From NCBI GenBank assembly GCA_934394565.1, contig CAKRQV010000011.1:1-64000 (forward strand): a stretch of DNA of 64,000 bases. Reading direction: 5' to 3'. Position 1 is the stretch's first letter. Every line of letters begins with the position of its first letter. A program made the position numbers and the translations under genes. Below the pieces are notes generated by a model. The model made no database searches. It was not told the DNA's origin and saw nothing but the letters and a program-made list of their open reading frames with translations. Positions 51,772 through 61,128 of the stretch are shown here, piece after piece. The DNA comes from an uncultured Lachnospiraceae bacterium. GTDB taxonomy: Bacteria > Bacillota > Clostridia > Lachnospirales > Lachnospiraceae.

Positions 51772-52122
51772 ATCGTTTCGCCTTTCTTTTTCTGAGCTTT
51801 TTTCTCACATTTTTATAATTATAATATCCGCTTATTTTCTGGAATAAATATATCTTTTCTCTTTCACAGAGAACCTGCTATATCATAGCATATCTATCCT
51901 TATTTATCCATGCATATTCACTGTATCAAGCTTCCTGAAACTCTCCTGCACATTTTTACCTGCACAGGATCATAGAAAAAGTTTCTACATAATTTTATAA
52001 ATGGACAATATAAAAAGCTTCCTGTTCTTACATATATAGTAACAAAAAGCGCAGGAAAATGATGTCTCCATATCTGATTACCAGATACACGTTTTTCATT
52101 CCCCTGCACATTTTTATGGCTT
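51772..52122. other. Gene-free interval of 351 bp
   Basis: AT-rich sequence between panE and the VanY-type gene. I see no frame with a ribosome site, no strong hairpin with a U tract and no repeat. It probably holds the panE-topB promoter. Confidence 0.5.
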
Positions 52123-53049
52123 TTATTTTTGTTCCAGATATTCCTCCAGGCACAATCCCTTTTCCTGCATTTCGGCGGCTGCTGTCTTGCCCACATAGCG
52201 GTAATGCCATGGTTCATTGCTGATGCCTGTAATATCTACTTTATCTGATGGGTATCTCTTGATAAATCCATATATATAGGCATTGGCTGCCAGCCAGCTG
52301 TAGACTTTATCTTTTGATTCCTGCGAACTGTTTTCCGGATTGATGTCCACGCTGAGACCCAGCTGATGCTCGCTGGTTCCCGGCACGGCCACATATTCTT
52401 CAGCCAGCTTTTTTGCTTCTGCCTGCGTATTCCCCTCACTGACATATTTCCGAATCCGGTCATCCATGATCTGCTGCTGTTCTTCCTGGGTACGGTAACC
52501 CTCCCGGACAAACAGCTGTAATCCCGAAGCACGAGCGGCATCGAACATGGCCTGCAGATCCGGATAAATCCTCGCATCTACCTTCTGCCCATTGGACAAT
52601 TCTGTAAAGGTGATCTTATAGTTGTCCGGGATCGGATGGTCTTTGTTGACGAGGATCAGCATCCAGTCGTCCTCGGAAGATGCATCTATGCCTTGTGTTG
52701 TCACGTTCGTCTCCGCGGTTTCTGATGCTTTTTCTGTGGCATTGTTGCTTTCTGTCTCGCTTGCAACAACAGACGATACCGTATGCAAACCTTCCGTTTC
52801 ATCTTCTATGGATTCCGCCTGTAAAGTATCTTTGGAACTTTCAGCCGTTTTTGAGGTTTCTATCACACTGCTCTGCTGTGTTCCCACAGTATTTAATTTT
52901 CCCAGCAGTTCCATTCCCTTCTGGGCCGCCGGAATTGCATATCTCCAGACTAGCACCAGCCCAAGAATGAGGATTAATGTCAGGATAATATTTCCGAAAA
53001 TCCTGCGATTCTTCCGTCTTTGCCGGCTCATCTTTTTACGGTTTCCCAT
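52123..53049 (-). CDS. Membrane-anchored D-alanyl-D-alanine carboxypeptidase (VanY/M15B)
   Basis: 308 residues. A basic N-terminus and TM helix (18-42) precede a Ser/Thr/Glu-rich spacer of about 85 residues. The M15B domain has the zinc motif SEHQLGLSVDI (His...Asp) and EPWHYRYVG (Glu, His), with YRTQEEQQQIMDDRI before it. Trims the terminal D-Ala from peptidoglycan stem peptides at the cell surface. No van resistance partners nearby, so this is a housekeeping wall enzyme. AAGGAAAA precedes the start. Confidence 0.92.
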   Translation of the reverse strand: MGNRKKMSRQRRKNRRIFGNIILTLILILGLVLVWRYAIPAAQKGMELLGKLNTVGTQQSSVIETSKTAESSKDTLQAESIEDETEGLHTVSSVVASETESNNATEKASETAETNVTTQGIDASSEDDWMLILVNKDHPIPDNYKITFTELSNGQKVDARIYPDLQAMFDAARASGLQLFVREGYRTQEEQQQIMDDRIRKYVSEGNTQAEAKKLAEEYVAVPGTSEHQLGLSVDINPENSSQESKDKVYSWLAANAYIYGFIKRYPSDKVDITGISNEPWHYRYVGKTAAAEMQEKGLCLEEYLEQK

Positions 53050-53221
53050 TGTTTTTTCCTTCTTTCGTATCCTTCCATCCTTTTGAATGGGTATTATCGG
53101 GCATTATCATACCGCATTTTTTACAGAAATGACACAAGTCAGGAGAAATTTTAAGAATTTTTATGCTACTGTCTTTTCATGCAGTGACAAATTATCACTG
53201 TTTCCCTTTCCACAAACCTCA

Positions 53222-53269
53222 ACAAAAAGGCTGCTGTTCCCGACACATCCGTTCGAAAACAACAGCCTT
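53222..53269 (-). terminator. Terminator after the small acidic peptide gene
   Basis: AAGGCTGCTGTT (53227-53238) pairs with AACAACAGCCTT (53258-53269, one G-U on the RNA); the minus strand continues TTTTTGTT. Confidence 0.7.
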
Positions 53270-53388
53270 CACTTTATCTTATCTGTGGTACTGTTTTGCA
53301 TATACCTTTTGCTTCCTTTATGAAATTGTTATTCATCCGGTAATCTGCATACGTTTGACCCATCTGCCGCGCATACACTCAGCTGAGA

Positions 53389-53463
53389 TTACTGAATCTC
53401 CTTACCAAAGCTTTCGTAACATTCTTCCATGAACTCTTCGATCTCTTCAAAAATCTTTAACAT
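53389..53463 (-). CDS. 24-residue acidic peptide with a strong ribosome site
   Basis: ATG at 53463 sits behind TAAGGAGGCGTTTGTT. The frame encodes 24 residues, about a third of them Glu: MLKIFEEIEEFM then EECYESFGKEIQ, an amphipathic helix. It ends at TAA 53389 and is followed about 120 nt later by a terminator. Not recognised. It may be an independent small protein, or a translated start whose downstream gene has decayed; a weak open frame follows in another phase. Confidence 0.45.
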   Translation of the reverse strand: MLKIFEEIEEFMEECYESFGKEIQ

Positions 53464-53675
53464 AACAAACGCCTCCTTATTACCTGCTCTGTCAACTTGT
53501 AACACTTTAGGAAATCCGGCCTGACTTCTTTTGTTATCTGTATAGTAGCACCGTTTTCTGCAAATGTAAAATACACAATTATATTGTTTTTCATACCTTG
53601 AAAGTATGTTTTTTCGTGTTGTATATCTTCGTATTCATTCATCATTTGTCTGTTGTGCCTGTGGTTTTCTAACAT
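53457..53675 (-). CDS. Possible 72-residue protein downstream of the PucR gene
   Basis: The frame starts within the end of the PucR gene (7-bp overlap) with AAAGGG only 3 nt before the ATG, and runs to 53457, overlapping the start of the 24-residue peptide. It has a plausible globular segment (NNIIVYFTFAENGATIQITK) but a His/Asn-rich start and Arg-rich end. Not recognised; could be a shadow. Confidence 0.3.
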   Translation of the reverse strand: MLENHRHNRQMMNEYEDIQHEKTYFQGMKNNIIVYFTFAENGATIQITKEVRPDFLKCYKLTEQVIRRRLLC

Positions 53676-55213
53676 TTTCCCTTTGCTATCTCTGCTAAAG
53701 TCTGTTCCATCTCCAGCGTCAGCTGCAATAAGAACCGATAGCTTTCATTTTCCAAACTTTCCGGTAGCATTTCCTGCAGTTTTTCCAGCCGATATACCAG
53801 TGTGTTTCTGTGAATATGCAGTGCCTTGGATGCCCGGACCAGATTGCACTGCTGTTCCAGATAGAGGCGCAGTGTATGTACATAATCGCTATGATACAGC
53901 CGGTCAAAGCTTTGCAGGCTGCGCACGATATCCAGCCCTTTATATATTCCTCTGTCCGCCCAGGCCGGATGCGTAAGTAAAACTTCCAGAATATGATCCC
54001 GGCACAGCCATAACCTACCCTTGCACGGCTGCCCTGTGTCACTCCCTCTCTGTTGCAGCACAGCTTCTGTCCAGCGTACGGCCTCCGTGAGTTTCAGAAA
54101 TCCTGTATACACATCGCTCAGAGCGCCTCTACATCGCTGTTCCTGCAAAAAGATGCTGATCTTTTCCTTTAATTCTGAAAAATCCGTCGCCTTTTCCACA
54201 CAAAAGACAGCCATACACCGGTCTTTATATAATACCGGCCGTCCCCCAAGCTGCTCACTGCATATGGAAGCAAAACGCTCATAGACATAGGTCTCCTGCA
54301 CCTGCTTTTCAATTTCCAGCAGACAGTACATTCCCTGCACCTTCCAATGCAAAGGTGCCAGCTGCCGGTCCATAAATACACTGTCACGGATTTTTCCACT
54401 GAGTACATCCCGGAAAATATACTCATAAAATTCTCCCTCCGCATGTCCATGGCTCGTGTGACTGGTCAGCTGTTCCTCCAGAAGCTCTGCTGCTATACCC
54501 ATGCAGTCTTCGTCAGCCCGACTAATCTTCTTTTCTATTTCACAAAGGAACAGCTGTCGGACAATCTTTCCCCGACTTCTCAGATTACAGGTCAGAAATG
54601 GTGTGGAAAATTCTCTGGTTGCTGCCAGCACCGGCCGGTGACTGGCCCGGATAGCTTCCCACTGCGGATTTTCTATAATTGAAGAAACTACATCATAGGG
54701 CAGATATCCCAGCTCTCCTATCTGCTTCCAGTGCAGGCTATATAAAAACAGATCTGGATTGCTCTGGTTCATGGCCAGTACACGAAAACGCATGTCTGCG
54801 ATATAACAGGGATTGCCCAGAGTCCTGTACAGATAATCCACAGTCTGCTGCAATGCCATTTCAGAGCGCAGACATCTTTGCAGTCCTTCATACCAACTTT
54901 CATATAGCTGCACGATCCTGAGGATATGATTTAAAATCTGTGTTTCTGTATATACCGTATCTGTCCAGAACAGTTTTGTTTTGCTGCATTTTTCTGGCTT
55001 TTTCAGACAAAAAATCCCCGCCCTTTCATTATCTCTGAAAGCTGTCCCTTGTACCTGTTCTCCCTGTACATAGAGTACATAATCATCCAGTACTGTACTC
55101 TGCCCATCCAGTACCCGGATTGACGTAAAATATACATCCGGAACATCATTTTCATACACAGCATCTCCATTTTCCTGCCATTTTTCTTTCAGCATTGTCC
55201 CCGATATCCGCAT
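53669..55213 (-). CDS. PucR/CdaR-type transcriptional regulator
   Basis: 514 residues. Central GAF/PucR-like sensory part without a clear motif, then the C-terminal HTH_30 domain: LYLEQQCNLVRASKALHIHRNT in segments, with LVYRLEKLQEMLP. Regulators of this build activate catabolic genes for purines, sugars acids and similar. It is divergent from the URO-D-family gene at 55405 with 191 bp between them, so it is the likely regulator of that gene. AAAGGAC lies before the start. Confidence 0.85.
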   Translation of the reverse strand: MRISGTMLKEKWQENGDAVYENDVPDVYFTSIRVLDGQSTVLDDYVLYVQGEQVQGTAFRDNERAGIFCLKKPEKCSKTKLFWTDTVYTETQILNHILRIVQLYESWYEGLQRCLRSEMALQQTVDYLYRTLGNPCYIADMRFRVLAMNQSNPDLFLYSLHWKQIGELGYLPYDVVSSIIENPQWEAIRASHRPVLAATREFSTPFLTCNLRSRGKIVRQLFLCEIEKKISRADEDCMGIAAELLEEQLTSHTSHGHAEGEFYEYIFRDVLSGKIRDSVFMDRQLAPLHWKVQGMYCLLEIEKQVQETYVYERFASICSEQLGGRPVLYKDRCMAVFCVEKATDFSELKEKISIFLQEQRCRGALSDVYTGFLKLTEAVRWTEAVLQQRGSDTGQPCKGRLWLCRDHILEVLLTHPAWADRGIYKGLDIVRSLQSFDRLYHSDYVHTLRLYLEQQCNLVRASKALHIHRNTLVYRLEKLQEMLPESLENESYRFLLQLTLEMEQTLAEIAKGKC

Positions 55214-55404
55214 AGCATAACTGTCCTTTCCCTTGATTTCTGCTTACTTTCAGTATAGACATTTTATCTGCCTTCTTCAATCCAAATTGTACGAATCATA
55301 CAAATTGCTCTCTTGTTTTCGTATTTTCTACCCATGGGAACTTTTATACTTTCGTGCTACAGTACAGACAGAAAGAAGCAGTATTGCAAGGAAAGGAGTC
55401 TCTT

Positions 55405-56496
55405 ATGAAACCAGAATTTTCCCCTGAAGAACTTGTACAGATCGGCCAAAATCCGCCGCTTCGGCAGGGCGATACCGGCGTGCCTGTCTTCGCCCGTCCC
55501 ATCAGTCCCAAAGAAAATCTACAGCTTTTATTTGACGGTAAGACACCCTACTGGATGCCTGTGCTTGGTATGCGTGGTTGGGATGTCCATGTCTTCCGTC
55601 CCAGAATGTTCCCGGATAACTATGCAACCCATCTGGTTTATGATGCCGAACCACCGATTCCGTATGAAAGCAATCTGGCCAAAGGCTGGTTCGACCTGAC
55701 ATGGGAATTTGTTCCCAAAGTTGGCGGTGCTACCGTACATCCGGGGAAGCCGAAGGTTCCCAGTATGGCAAACTGGGAGGATTACATTTCCCTGCCGGAC
55801 ATTGACGATCTTCCCTGGGAGGAAAGTGCCCGCATCAACAAAGACTATCTGAATACCAACAATATCCGTCAGATTGCCTTTTTGTCCTGTCTGTGGGAAC
55901 GCCTGATTTCTCTGATGGATGTGGAAAATGCTGCTGTAGCCCTGATCGATGAAGATGAAAAAGAGGGTGTACACCGTTTCTTCGGACAGCTCTGCGATCT
56001 CTACGATGAAATGATTGACCGGGCCCAGAAATATTATGGTATTGATATGGTTCTGTGGCACGATGACTGGGGTACCCAGCGCGGACCTTTCTTCTCACCG
56101 GAGACGCACAGGGAAATGATCCTGCCCTATATCAAACGAATCATTGATTCCTGTCACAAACGCGGTCTGACCTTTGAACTGCATAGCTGCGGGCTGAACG
56201 AAAAGCTCGTCCCACTGATGATTGAGGCCGGTGTCGACCTGTGGTGCGGTCAAGGCATTAACGATTTTGACAAACTGGCACACACGTATAAAGATGCACC
56301 TATTATATTTGGTATTCCCTGTCCGACATTTGATGCAGATGCAGATCCTGAACTGATCCGGAAAACAGCTCGGGATATCGTAGAAACCTATGCTGGATGT
56401 AAAGTTGCCATCAACTGTCTGTTCAGTTTTCCGAGTACTGCCTTTGGTAATGCCATCTATGAGGAAAGCCGCAAGGCATACCAGAAGCTGGAATGA
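55405..56496 (+). CDS. Uroporphyrinogen decarboxylase-family protein (MtaA/CmuA-like)
   Basis: 363 residues of the URO-D barrel. FELHSCGLNEKLVPLMIEAGVDLWCGQ supplies the His-x-Cys zinc ligands that mark methyltransferase members (MtaA, MtbA, CmuA), which move methyl groups between corrinoid proteins and thiols or folate. True HemE motifs at the N-terminus are absent. The start at 55405 follows AAGGAG. Controlled presumably by the divergent PucR gene and ending in its own terminator. No corrinoid protein is adjacent; the substrate is not known. Confidence 0.82.
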   Translation: MKPEFSPEELVQIGQNPPLRQGDTGVPVFARPISPKENLQLLFDGKTPYWMPVLGMRGWDVHVFRPRMFPDNYATHLVYDAEPPIPYESNLAKGWFDLTWEFVPKVGGATVHPGKPKVPSMANWEDYISLPDIDDLPWEESARINKDYLNTNNIRQIAFLSCLWERLISLMDVENAAVALIDEDEKEGVHRFFGQLCDLYDEMIDRAQKYYGIDMVLWHDDWGTQRGPFFSPETHREMILPYIKRIIDSCHKRGLTFELHSCGLNEKLVPLMIEAGVDLWCGQGINDFDKLAHTYKDAPIIFGIPCPTFDADADPELIRKTARDIVETYAGCKVAINCLFSFPSTAFGNAIYEESRKAYQKLE

Positions 56497-56517
56497 TCTG
56501 ATATTTCATAACAAATC

Positions 56518-56543
56518 GGGGCAGCTATAAGCTGCCCCTCTTC
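56518..56543. terminator. Terminator of the URO-D-family gene
   Basis: GGGGCAGCT, ATA, AGCTGCCCC (56518-56538), then TCTTC. It also serves the convergent spoVAE. Confidence 0.75.
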
Positions 56544-56592
56544 ACCCAGAACAGGATCCACACGAGATACCACCATCCTCTGTTCATGATTC

Positions 56593-56949
56593 TTATTTAC
56601 GCATCTTCGGCCCGAAGAACAGGCTGGCGATCCAGCCGAAAATCAGGGCTGCACTGATGCCGGCTGCGCCTGCAGTAAAACCACCGGTAAAGATGCCTAA
56701 GAATCCATCCTTGTCCACTGCTTCCTTTACGCCATTCCACAGCACATTGCCAAAGCCAAGCAGTGGCACTGATGCCCCGGCTCCTGCAAAGTCCTGAAAC
56801 ATATCATATATACCGATTGCCCCCAGCACCGCACCGCTGCATACCAGCAGAACCATCACCCGTCCCGGCAATAATTTTGTTTTATCCAGTAAAATCTGTA
56901 CCAGTGCACAGATGGCACCTCCAACAAGAAATGCTGTTATATAGTCCAT
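56593..56949 (-). CDS. spoVAE: Stage V sporulation protein AE
   Basis: 118 residues with four hydrophobic helices: FLVGGAICALVQILLDKTKL, GRVMVLLVCSGAVLGAIGIY, a central GASVPLLGFGN segment and GGFTAGAAGISAALIFGWIA. This matches SpoVAE (SpoVAEb), part of the channel that moves dipicolinic acid into the forespore. The start at 56949 follows AAGGAGAA. Immediately downstream of spoVAD. Confidence 0.93.
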   Translation of the reverse strand: MDYITAFLVGGAICALVQILLDKTKLLPGRVMVLLVCSGAVLGAIGIYDMFQDFAGAGASVPLLGFGNVLWNGVKEAVDKDGFLGIFTGGFTAGAAGISAALIFGWIASLFFGPKMRK

Positions 56950-57069
56950 GATTTTCTCCTTTTCCACTACCCACGACTGCTCTGTATCTTGAAATGTCAT
57001 TCGCTATTCTGTTTTTTCTGTACACTTTTCTGCCAACTGTGGTGGCATTTGTACATTTGCTTTTTCTTT

Positions 57070-58074
57070 TCAGACCGTCTCAATACACACCGCATGTGCA
57101 ATCGCCGGAATCGTCCGTCCCTGGGCAAAGCTGACTTTCGAAAGCAATGCTCCCGTCGGCACAAACAAGATCCGTTTCCATCCCTCTTCCTTCATCCGCG
57201 GCAGAATATACGCCGTCAGCACCGATGCCGCACAGCCACAGCCGCTTCCCCCGGCATGGGCATCCTGCTTTTTGATATCGTACATCCGCAGTCCACAGTC
57301 ATCGTGCATTTTTTCTATGGCATACCCCTTTTTTGCCAGCTGCTCGATCAGGATGCGGCTGCCCGTCACACCGAGGTCTCCGGTAAATATGGCATCGTAG
57401 TCTTCCGGTTTTCTCTCCATATCTCTGAAATGCGCCTCGATCGTATCCACCGCTGCCGGCGCCATGCAGGCTCCCATATTAAATGAGTCTTTCATGCCAT
57501 AATCCACAATTTTCCCCGGTGTTACAGCTGTAATCCCCAATGGTTTCTTTCTTCTCCCCAGCACACAGGCTCCACCGCCGGTTACTGTCCAGCCAGCTGA
57601 CAGGGGACGCTGGTTTCCATATTCCAGCGGAAACCGAAACTCTTTCTCCGCACTGGCAAAATGGCTCGATGTGACACACAGTACATATTCTGCCTGTCCG
57701 GCCGCCACCATACTGCTGCCGAGGATCAGTGTCTCCCCCATCGTCGAGCAGGCACCAAACACACCGAAGTATGGGATTTCCAGTACCGACATACCAAAAG
57801 AGCTGGCTACCCCCTGCGCTTCCAGATCTCCGGCAAACAGATACCTGATCTGTGTCCGTTCCAGTCCGCTCTTTTTCAATGCTGTTTTCGCTGCCCGGAT
57901 CTGCAGTTCACTCTCCGCTTCCTCCCAGCTGTTCTCCCCGAACATGGGATCCTCCACGACCTCATCAAACAAAGAGCCTAATGGACCCTCGCCTTCCTTT
58001 TTGCCAACCACAGAACCTTCTCCTTCAAAATATACCGGTATCTCATAGGCTATGCTTCGCTCACCTTTCTGCAT
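57070..58074 (-). CDS. spoVAD: Stage V sporulation protein AD
   Basis: 334 residues with a thiolase-like fold. VYFEGEGSVVGKKEGEGPLGS opens the protein as in B. subtilis SpoVAD; GACSTMGETLILG, RPLSAGWTVTGGGACVLG, DSFNMGACMAPAAVDTI, YDIKKQDAHAGGSGCGC follow. SpoVAD binds dipicolinic acid during spore formation. The start at 58074 is set by GGAGGTG and family length; the frame is open to 58134 with no ribosome site. spoVAC, usually upstream, is absent here. Confidence 0.94.
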   Translation of the reverse strand: MQKGERSIAYEIPVYFEGEGSVVGKKEGEGPLGSLFDEVVEDPMFGENSWEEAESELQIRAAKTALKKSGLERTQIRYLFAGDLEAQGVASSFGMSVLEIPYFGVFGACSTMGETLILGSSMVAAGQAEYVLCVTSSHFASAEKEFRFPLEYGNQRPLSAGWTVTGGGACVLGRRKKPLGITAVTPGKIVDYGMKDSFNMGACMAPAAVDTIEAHFRDMERKPEDYDAIFTGDLGVTGSRILIEQLAKKGYAIEKMHDDCGLRMYDIKKQDAHAGGSGCGCAASVLTAYILPRMKEEGWKRILFVPTGALLSKVSFAQGRTIPAIAHAVCIETV

Positions 58075-58342
58075 ACGCACCTCCACATCACACTTTTTTA
58101 CAGTATGTCCAGAGCAGAAAGAAACTATGCTCATTTACACATTTTTTACTCACTCTTTTTCTGACTATATGTAATTTGATTATATTTGATTTTTTATACT
58201 GAACTGTATACGATTTGCTTATTCTGTCTATGACATATCTACAACTGGTGCTACTTCATTATTTTCAAAAGAAAAACTGCCAATTTTAAAAAGCTCCTTA
58301 CAGACTTTTCAAAATCAGCAGCCCTCTGTTCCTTTTCACACC

Positions 58343-59416
58343 CTAGTGTGACTTCAGCTCTTTCCAGAGCTGACTGTAATATCTCTCATCTTCTTCGCCC
58401 AGATACTTGTATACCTCGCACTTATCAAGGATTTCCTGGTCCGGGAAAATCGTGTAATCCTCTTTTGTCTCCTCGTCCAGTGCATCATACACGGCCATAT
58501 TCGGTGTTGCATAGTAAATGTAGTCAAAATTCATCATGCCGATATCTTCACGGTTCATGAAATCAATGAATTTTTCCGCCGCTTTCTTATGCTTTGCTGT
58601 TTTCGGAATCATGAAGCAGTCAAACCAGATGTTGGAGCCTTCCTTCGGCACACAGTAATCCAGTGCATCGTTGGCTTCCATCGCCGCCGTTGCATCACCG
58701 GAATAGATCATCGCCATCGCCGCATCGCCGGAGATCATCGCATCCCGGGACTCGTCTACAAGATAGGCCATGACATTCTTTTTCTGGTCAAAAAGCTTCT
58801 GCTGTGCCTGTACGAGCAGATTTTTGTCCGTCGTATTGATAGATTCGCCCATCAGCTTCAGCGGAGCAATAAAGGCATCACGCATACTGTTTTCCATGAT
58901 GATCTGGTCACTGTACTTCGGATTCCAGAGGATGTCCCAGCTGTCCACCTCTTCGTCCACCATCTCTGTGTTGTAGCAGATACCCACCGTACCCCAGAAA
59001 TACGGCACAGCATACTTATTCTCCGGATCAAAGGCCCGGCAAAACTCCAGATATTTCGGATCCAGATTGTCGTAATATTCCATATCTGTGGTATCGATCT
59101 CCTGCACCTCGCCGGCCAGAATCATCTTTTCCACCATATAATCGGAGGTACAGATCAGATCGTAATTGATCGCACCGGACTGGTACTTTGTATACATATC
59201 CTCCGGTGTCACATATTCCTCATATTTGACCTTGATGCCAGTCTCCTGTTCAAACAGATCCAGCACATTCCGGTCAATGTAATCGCCATAGTTAAAGACG
59301 ATCAGTGTATCATCTTCCCCGGAACCAACCGCCGCACTGTCTCCGGCATTCGCTCCACAGCCGCAAAGTGCCACACCAAGCAACATCATTCCGGCCAAAA
59401 CTGTCCTTTTTTTCAT
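58343..59416 (-). CDS. potD: Spermidine/putrescine-binding lipoprotein
   Basis: 357 residues. Signal peptide with lipobox ALCGC (Cys20), then a periplasmic-type binding fold: LIVFNYGDYIDRNVLDLFEQ, KYEEYVTPEDMYTKYQ, YDLICTSDYMVEKM, VPYFWGTVGICYN, EGSNIWFDCFMIPKTAKHKKA. Delivers polyamines to PotBC. The start at 59416 follows GAGGAGAA. Last gene of the pot operon. Confidence 0.94.
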   Translation of the reverse strand: MKKRTVLAGMMLLGVALCGCGANAGDSAAVGSGEDDTLIVFNYGDYIDRNVLDLFEQETGIKVKYEEYVTPEDMYTKYQSGAINYDLICTSDYMVEKMILAGEVQEIDTTDMEYYDNLDPKYLEFCRAFDPENKYAVPYFWGTVGICYNTEMVDEEVDSWDILWNPKYSDQIIMENSMRDAFIAPLKLMGESINTTDKNLLVQAQQKLFDQKKNVMAYLVDESRDAMISGDAAMAMIYSGDATAAMEANDALDYCVPKEGSNIWFDCFMIPKTAKHKKAAEKFIDFMNREDIGMMNFDYIYYATPNMAVYDALDEETKEDYTIFPDQEILDKCEVYKYLGEEDERYYSQLWKELKSH

Positions 59417-59530
59417 CGTTTTTTCTCCTCGCAGGCCCGCAGCTCGCTGTCCTTTGTCATTTTCCACCATTCTCCCGTCAAAACCGGAAGCTGTCCACAT
59501 CTTCTGCCTGTTTTACACCGCCTGAGACCC

Positions 59531-60310
59531 TTATGCTTCCTCCTGCTTTGCAGAAATCCGGTTCACTGCAAACAGAAGCAGAAGGATCGCCAAAAACAGC
59601 AGTGTAGACATCGCATACATCTCCGGATTAATACCACGGCGCACTTCCTGGTACAGCATCGTGGAAATCGTATTGATACCGGCACCCTTGGTAAAATAGG
59701 TAATGATAAAATCATCCAGTGAAATCGTAAATGCCATCAGAAAACCGGAAAAGATACCCGGCACAAGCTCCGGCAGGACAACTTTCACAAACGCATACAC
59801 AGGACCGGCTCCCAGATCCAGTGCGGCCTCATAGGTTGTCTTACTGGTGGAACGCAGTCTCGGTGTAACATTCAGGATCACATACGGAATGCCCAGCGTC
59901 ACATGGCCGATCAGCATAGAAACATACCCCAGCGACATAAACCGGACAAACAGCAGCATAATTGCAATACCCGTTACAATATCCGCATTCAGCATCGGAA
60001 TATTGGTAATCGTCGTGATCACCGACTGCGCCCGTTTACTCATCACCGTCATACCGATGCAGGCCAGCGTGCCGAGAATCGTGGCAATTAACGCCGCCGA
60101 TGTGGTTAGAAGCAGCGACGTCTGCACCGCATGGATCACTTCCTCATTCTGAAACAGCTGAATATACCAGTCCAACGTAAAGCCGCCCCATACGGTACGT
60201 GCCTTTGACGCATTGAAGGAACATACGATCAGCACTGCGATCGGTGCGTACAGAAGAAAGAAGATCAGTCCCACATAAAATTTCTCGAGAAAGGATTTTG
60301 TTCTTACCAT
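59531..60310 (-). CDS. potC: Polyamine ABC transporter permease PotC
   Basis: 259 residues with six predicted membrane helices. SFNASKARTVWGGFTLDWYI, LIATILGTLACIGM, and the EAA loop YEAALDLGAGPVYAFVKVVLP are typical PotC. FTISLDDFIITYFTKGAG lies near the C-terminus. Overlaps the end of potB by 7 bp, indicating coupled translation. Pairs with PotB. Confidence 0.95.
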   Translation of the reverse strand: MVRTKSFLEKFYVGLIFFLLYAPIAVLIVCSFNASKARTVWGGFTLDWYIQLFQNEEVIHAVQTSLLLTTSAALIATILGTLACIGMTVMSKRAQSVITTITNIPMLNADIVTGIAIMLLFVRFMSLGYVSMLIGHVTLGIPYVILNVTPRLRSTSKTTYEAALDLGAGPVYAFVKVVLPELVPGIFSGFLMAFTISLDDFIITYFTKGAGINTISTMLYQEVRRGINPEMYAMSTLLFLAILLLLFAVNRISAKQEEA

Positions 60311-61128
60311 ATCATCTGTCCCTCCCCTGATTTATCGTATTTGTTCATGATCGCCATACTGATAAAGATAAAGAGCATCAATACAAGCGAAAGTCCGGAA
60401 CCCAGGTTCCAGTTATTTGTCAGTGAAAACTCCTGATCGATCACATTACCGATCAGCAGTACCTTGGAACCGCCAAGGATATCCGCAATAACAAACTCAG
60501 AAATACCCGGGATAAATACCATAACGATACCGCTCAAAACCCCCGGTACCGACAGTGGCAGGATAATATGCAAAAATACCGTCTTTGCATCTGCTCCCAG
60601 ATCCCTGGCTGCCTCGATCACGCTCTTGTCGATCTTGCACATCACGTTATAGATCGGCAGGATCATAAAGGGCAAGTACTCATACGCCATACCGATCAGG
60701 ATCGCCGTCTTGGAGTACATGATATGCAGCGGTTCAATACCGAAAAAGCCAAGGATGGCATTTAAAATACCGGTATTGGACAGGATCATCTGCAGTGCCA
60801 TGATACGCAGCAGGAAATTGATCCACATCGGCAGCATAAACAGCATGATAATCGTGCCACTCTTTCCTCTGGCACTGTTGCTCAAAATATAGGCCAGCGG
60901 ATATGCCAGCACCAGACTGATCAAGGTTGAACCAAAAGCGATCAGAATCGATTCCCACAGCGCTTTGGCATGGATCGGATCTGCAATCGCCAGAAAATTG
61001 TCCAATGTAAACTGGCCGTCACCGCTTGTAAATCCATAGTAAATGATCATCAGCAGCGGTAAAATGATAAAACCGACAGCCCAAACCAGATAAGGGCCTG
61101 TCAGCAGCTTTCTCTTATTCGTATTCAT
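60304..61128 (-). CDS. potB: Polyamine ABC transporter permease PotB
   Basis: 274 residues with six predicted membrane helices. KRKLLTGPYLVWAVGFIILP opens the protein; LSLVLAYPLAYILS, the EAA loop VIEAARDLGADAKTVFLHIILP and IPGISEFVIADILGGSK follow. The start at 61128 lies 14 bp inside potA, behind AAGGCGG; an in-frame Met at 61149 is possible but less family-like. Confidence 0.94.
   Translation of the reverse strand: MNTNKRKLLTGPYLVWAVGFIILPLLMIIYYGFTSGDGQFTLDNFLAIADPIHAKALWESILIAFGSTLISLVLAYPLAYILSNSARGKSGTIIMLFMLPMWINFLLRIMALQMILSNTGILNAILGFFGIEPLHIMYSKTAILIGMAYEYLPFMILPIYNVMCKIDKSVIEAARDLGADAKTVFLHIILPLSVPGVLSGIVMVFIPGISEFVIADILGGSKVLLIGNVIDQEFSLTNNWNLGSGLSLVLMLFIFISMAIMNKYDKSGEGQMIW

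Noticed and set aside
52123..53049. Vancomycin-resistance VanY
   Set aside because: No vanRS or vanHAX genes nearby; the domain is common in housekeeping wall enzymes.
58589..59722. Long plus-strand frame of 377 codons
   Set aside because: It lies antisense to potD and the end of potC, which have full family motifs and ribosome sites; the shadow product is His/Cys-rich with no family.
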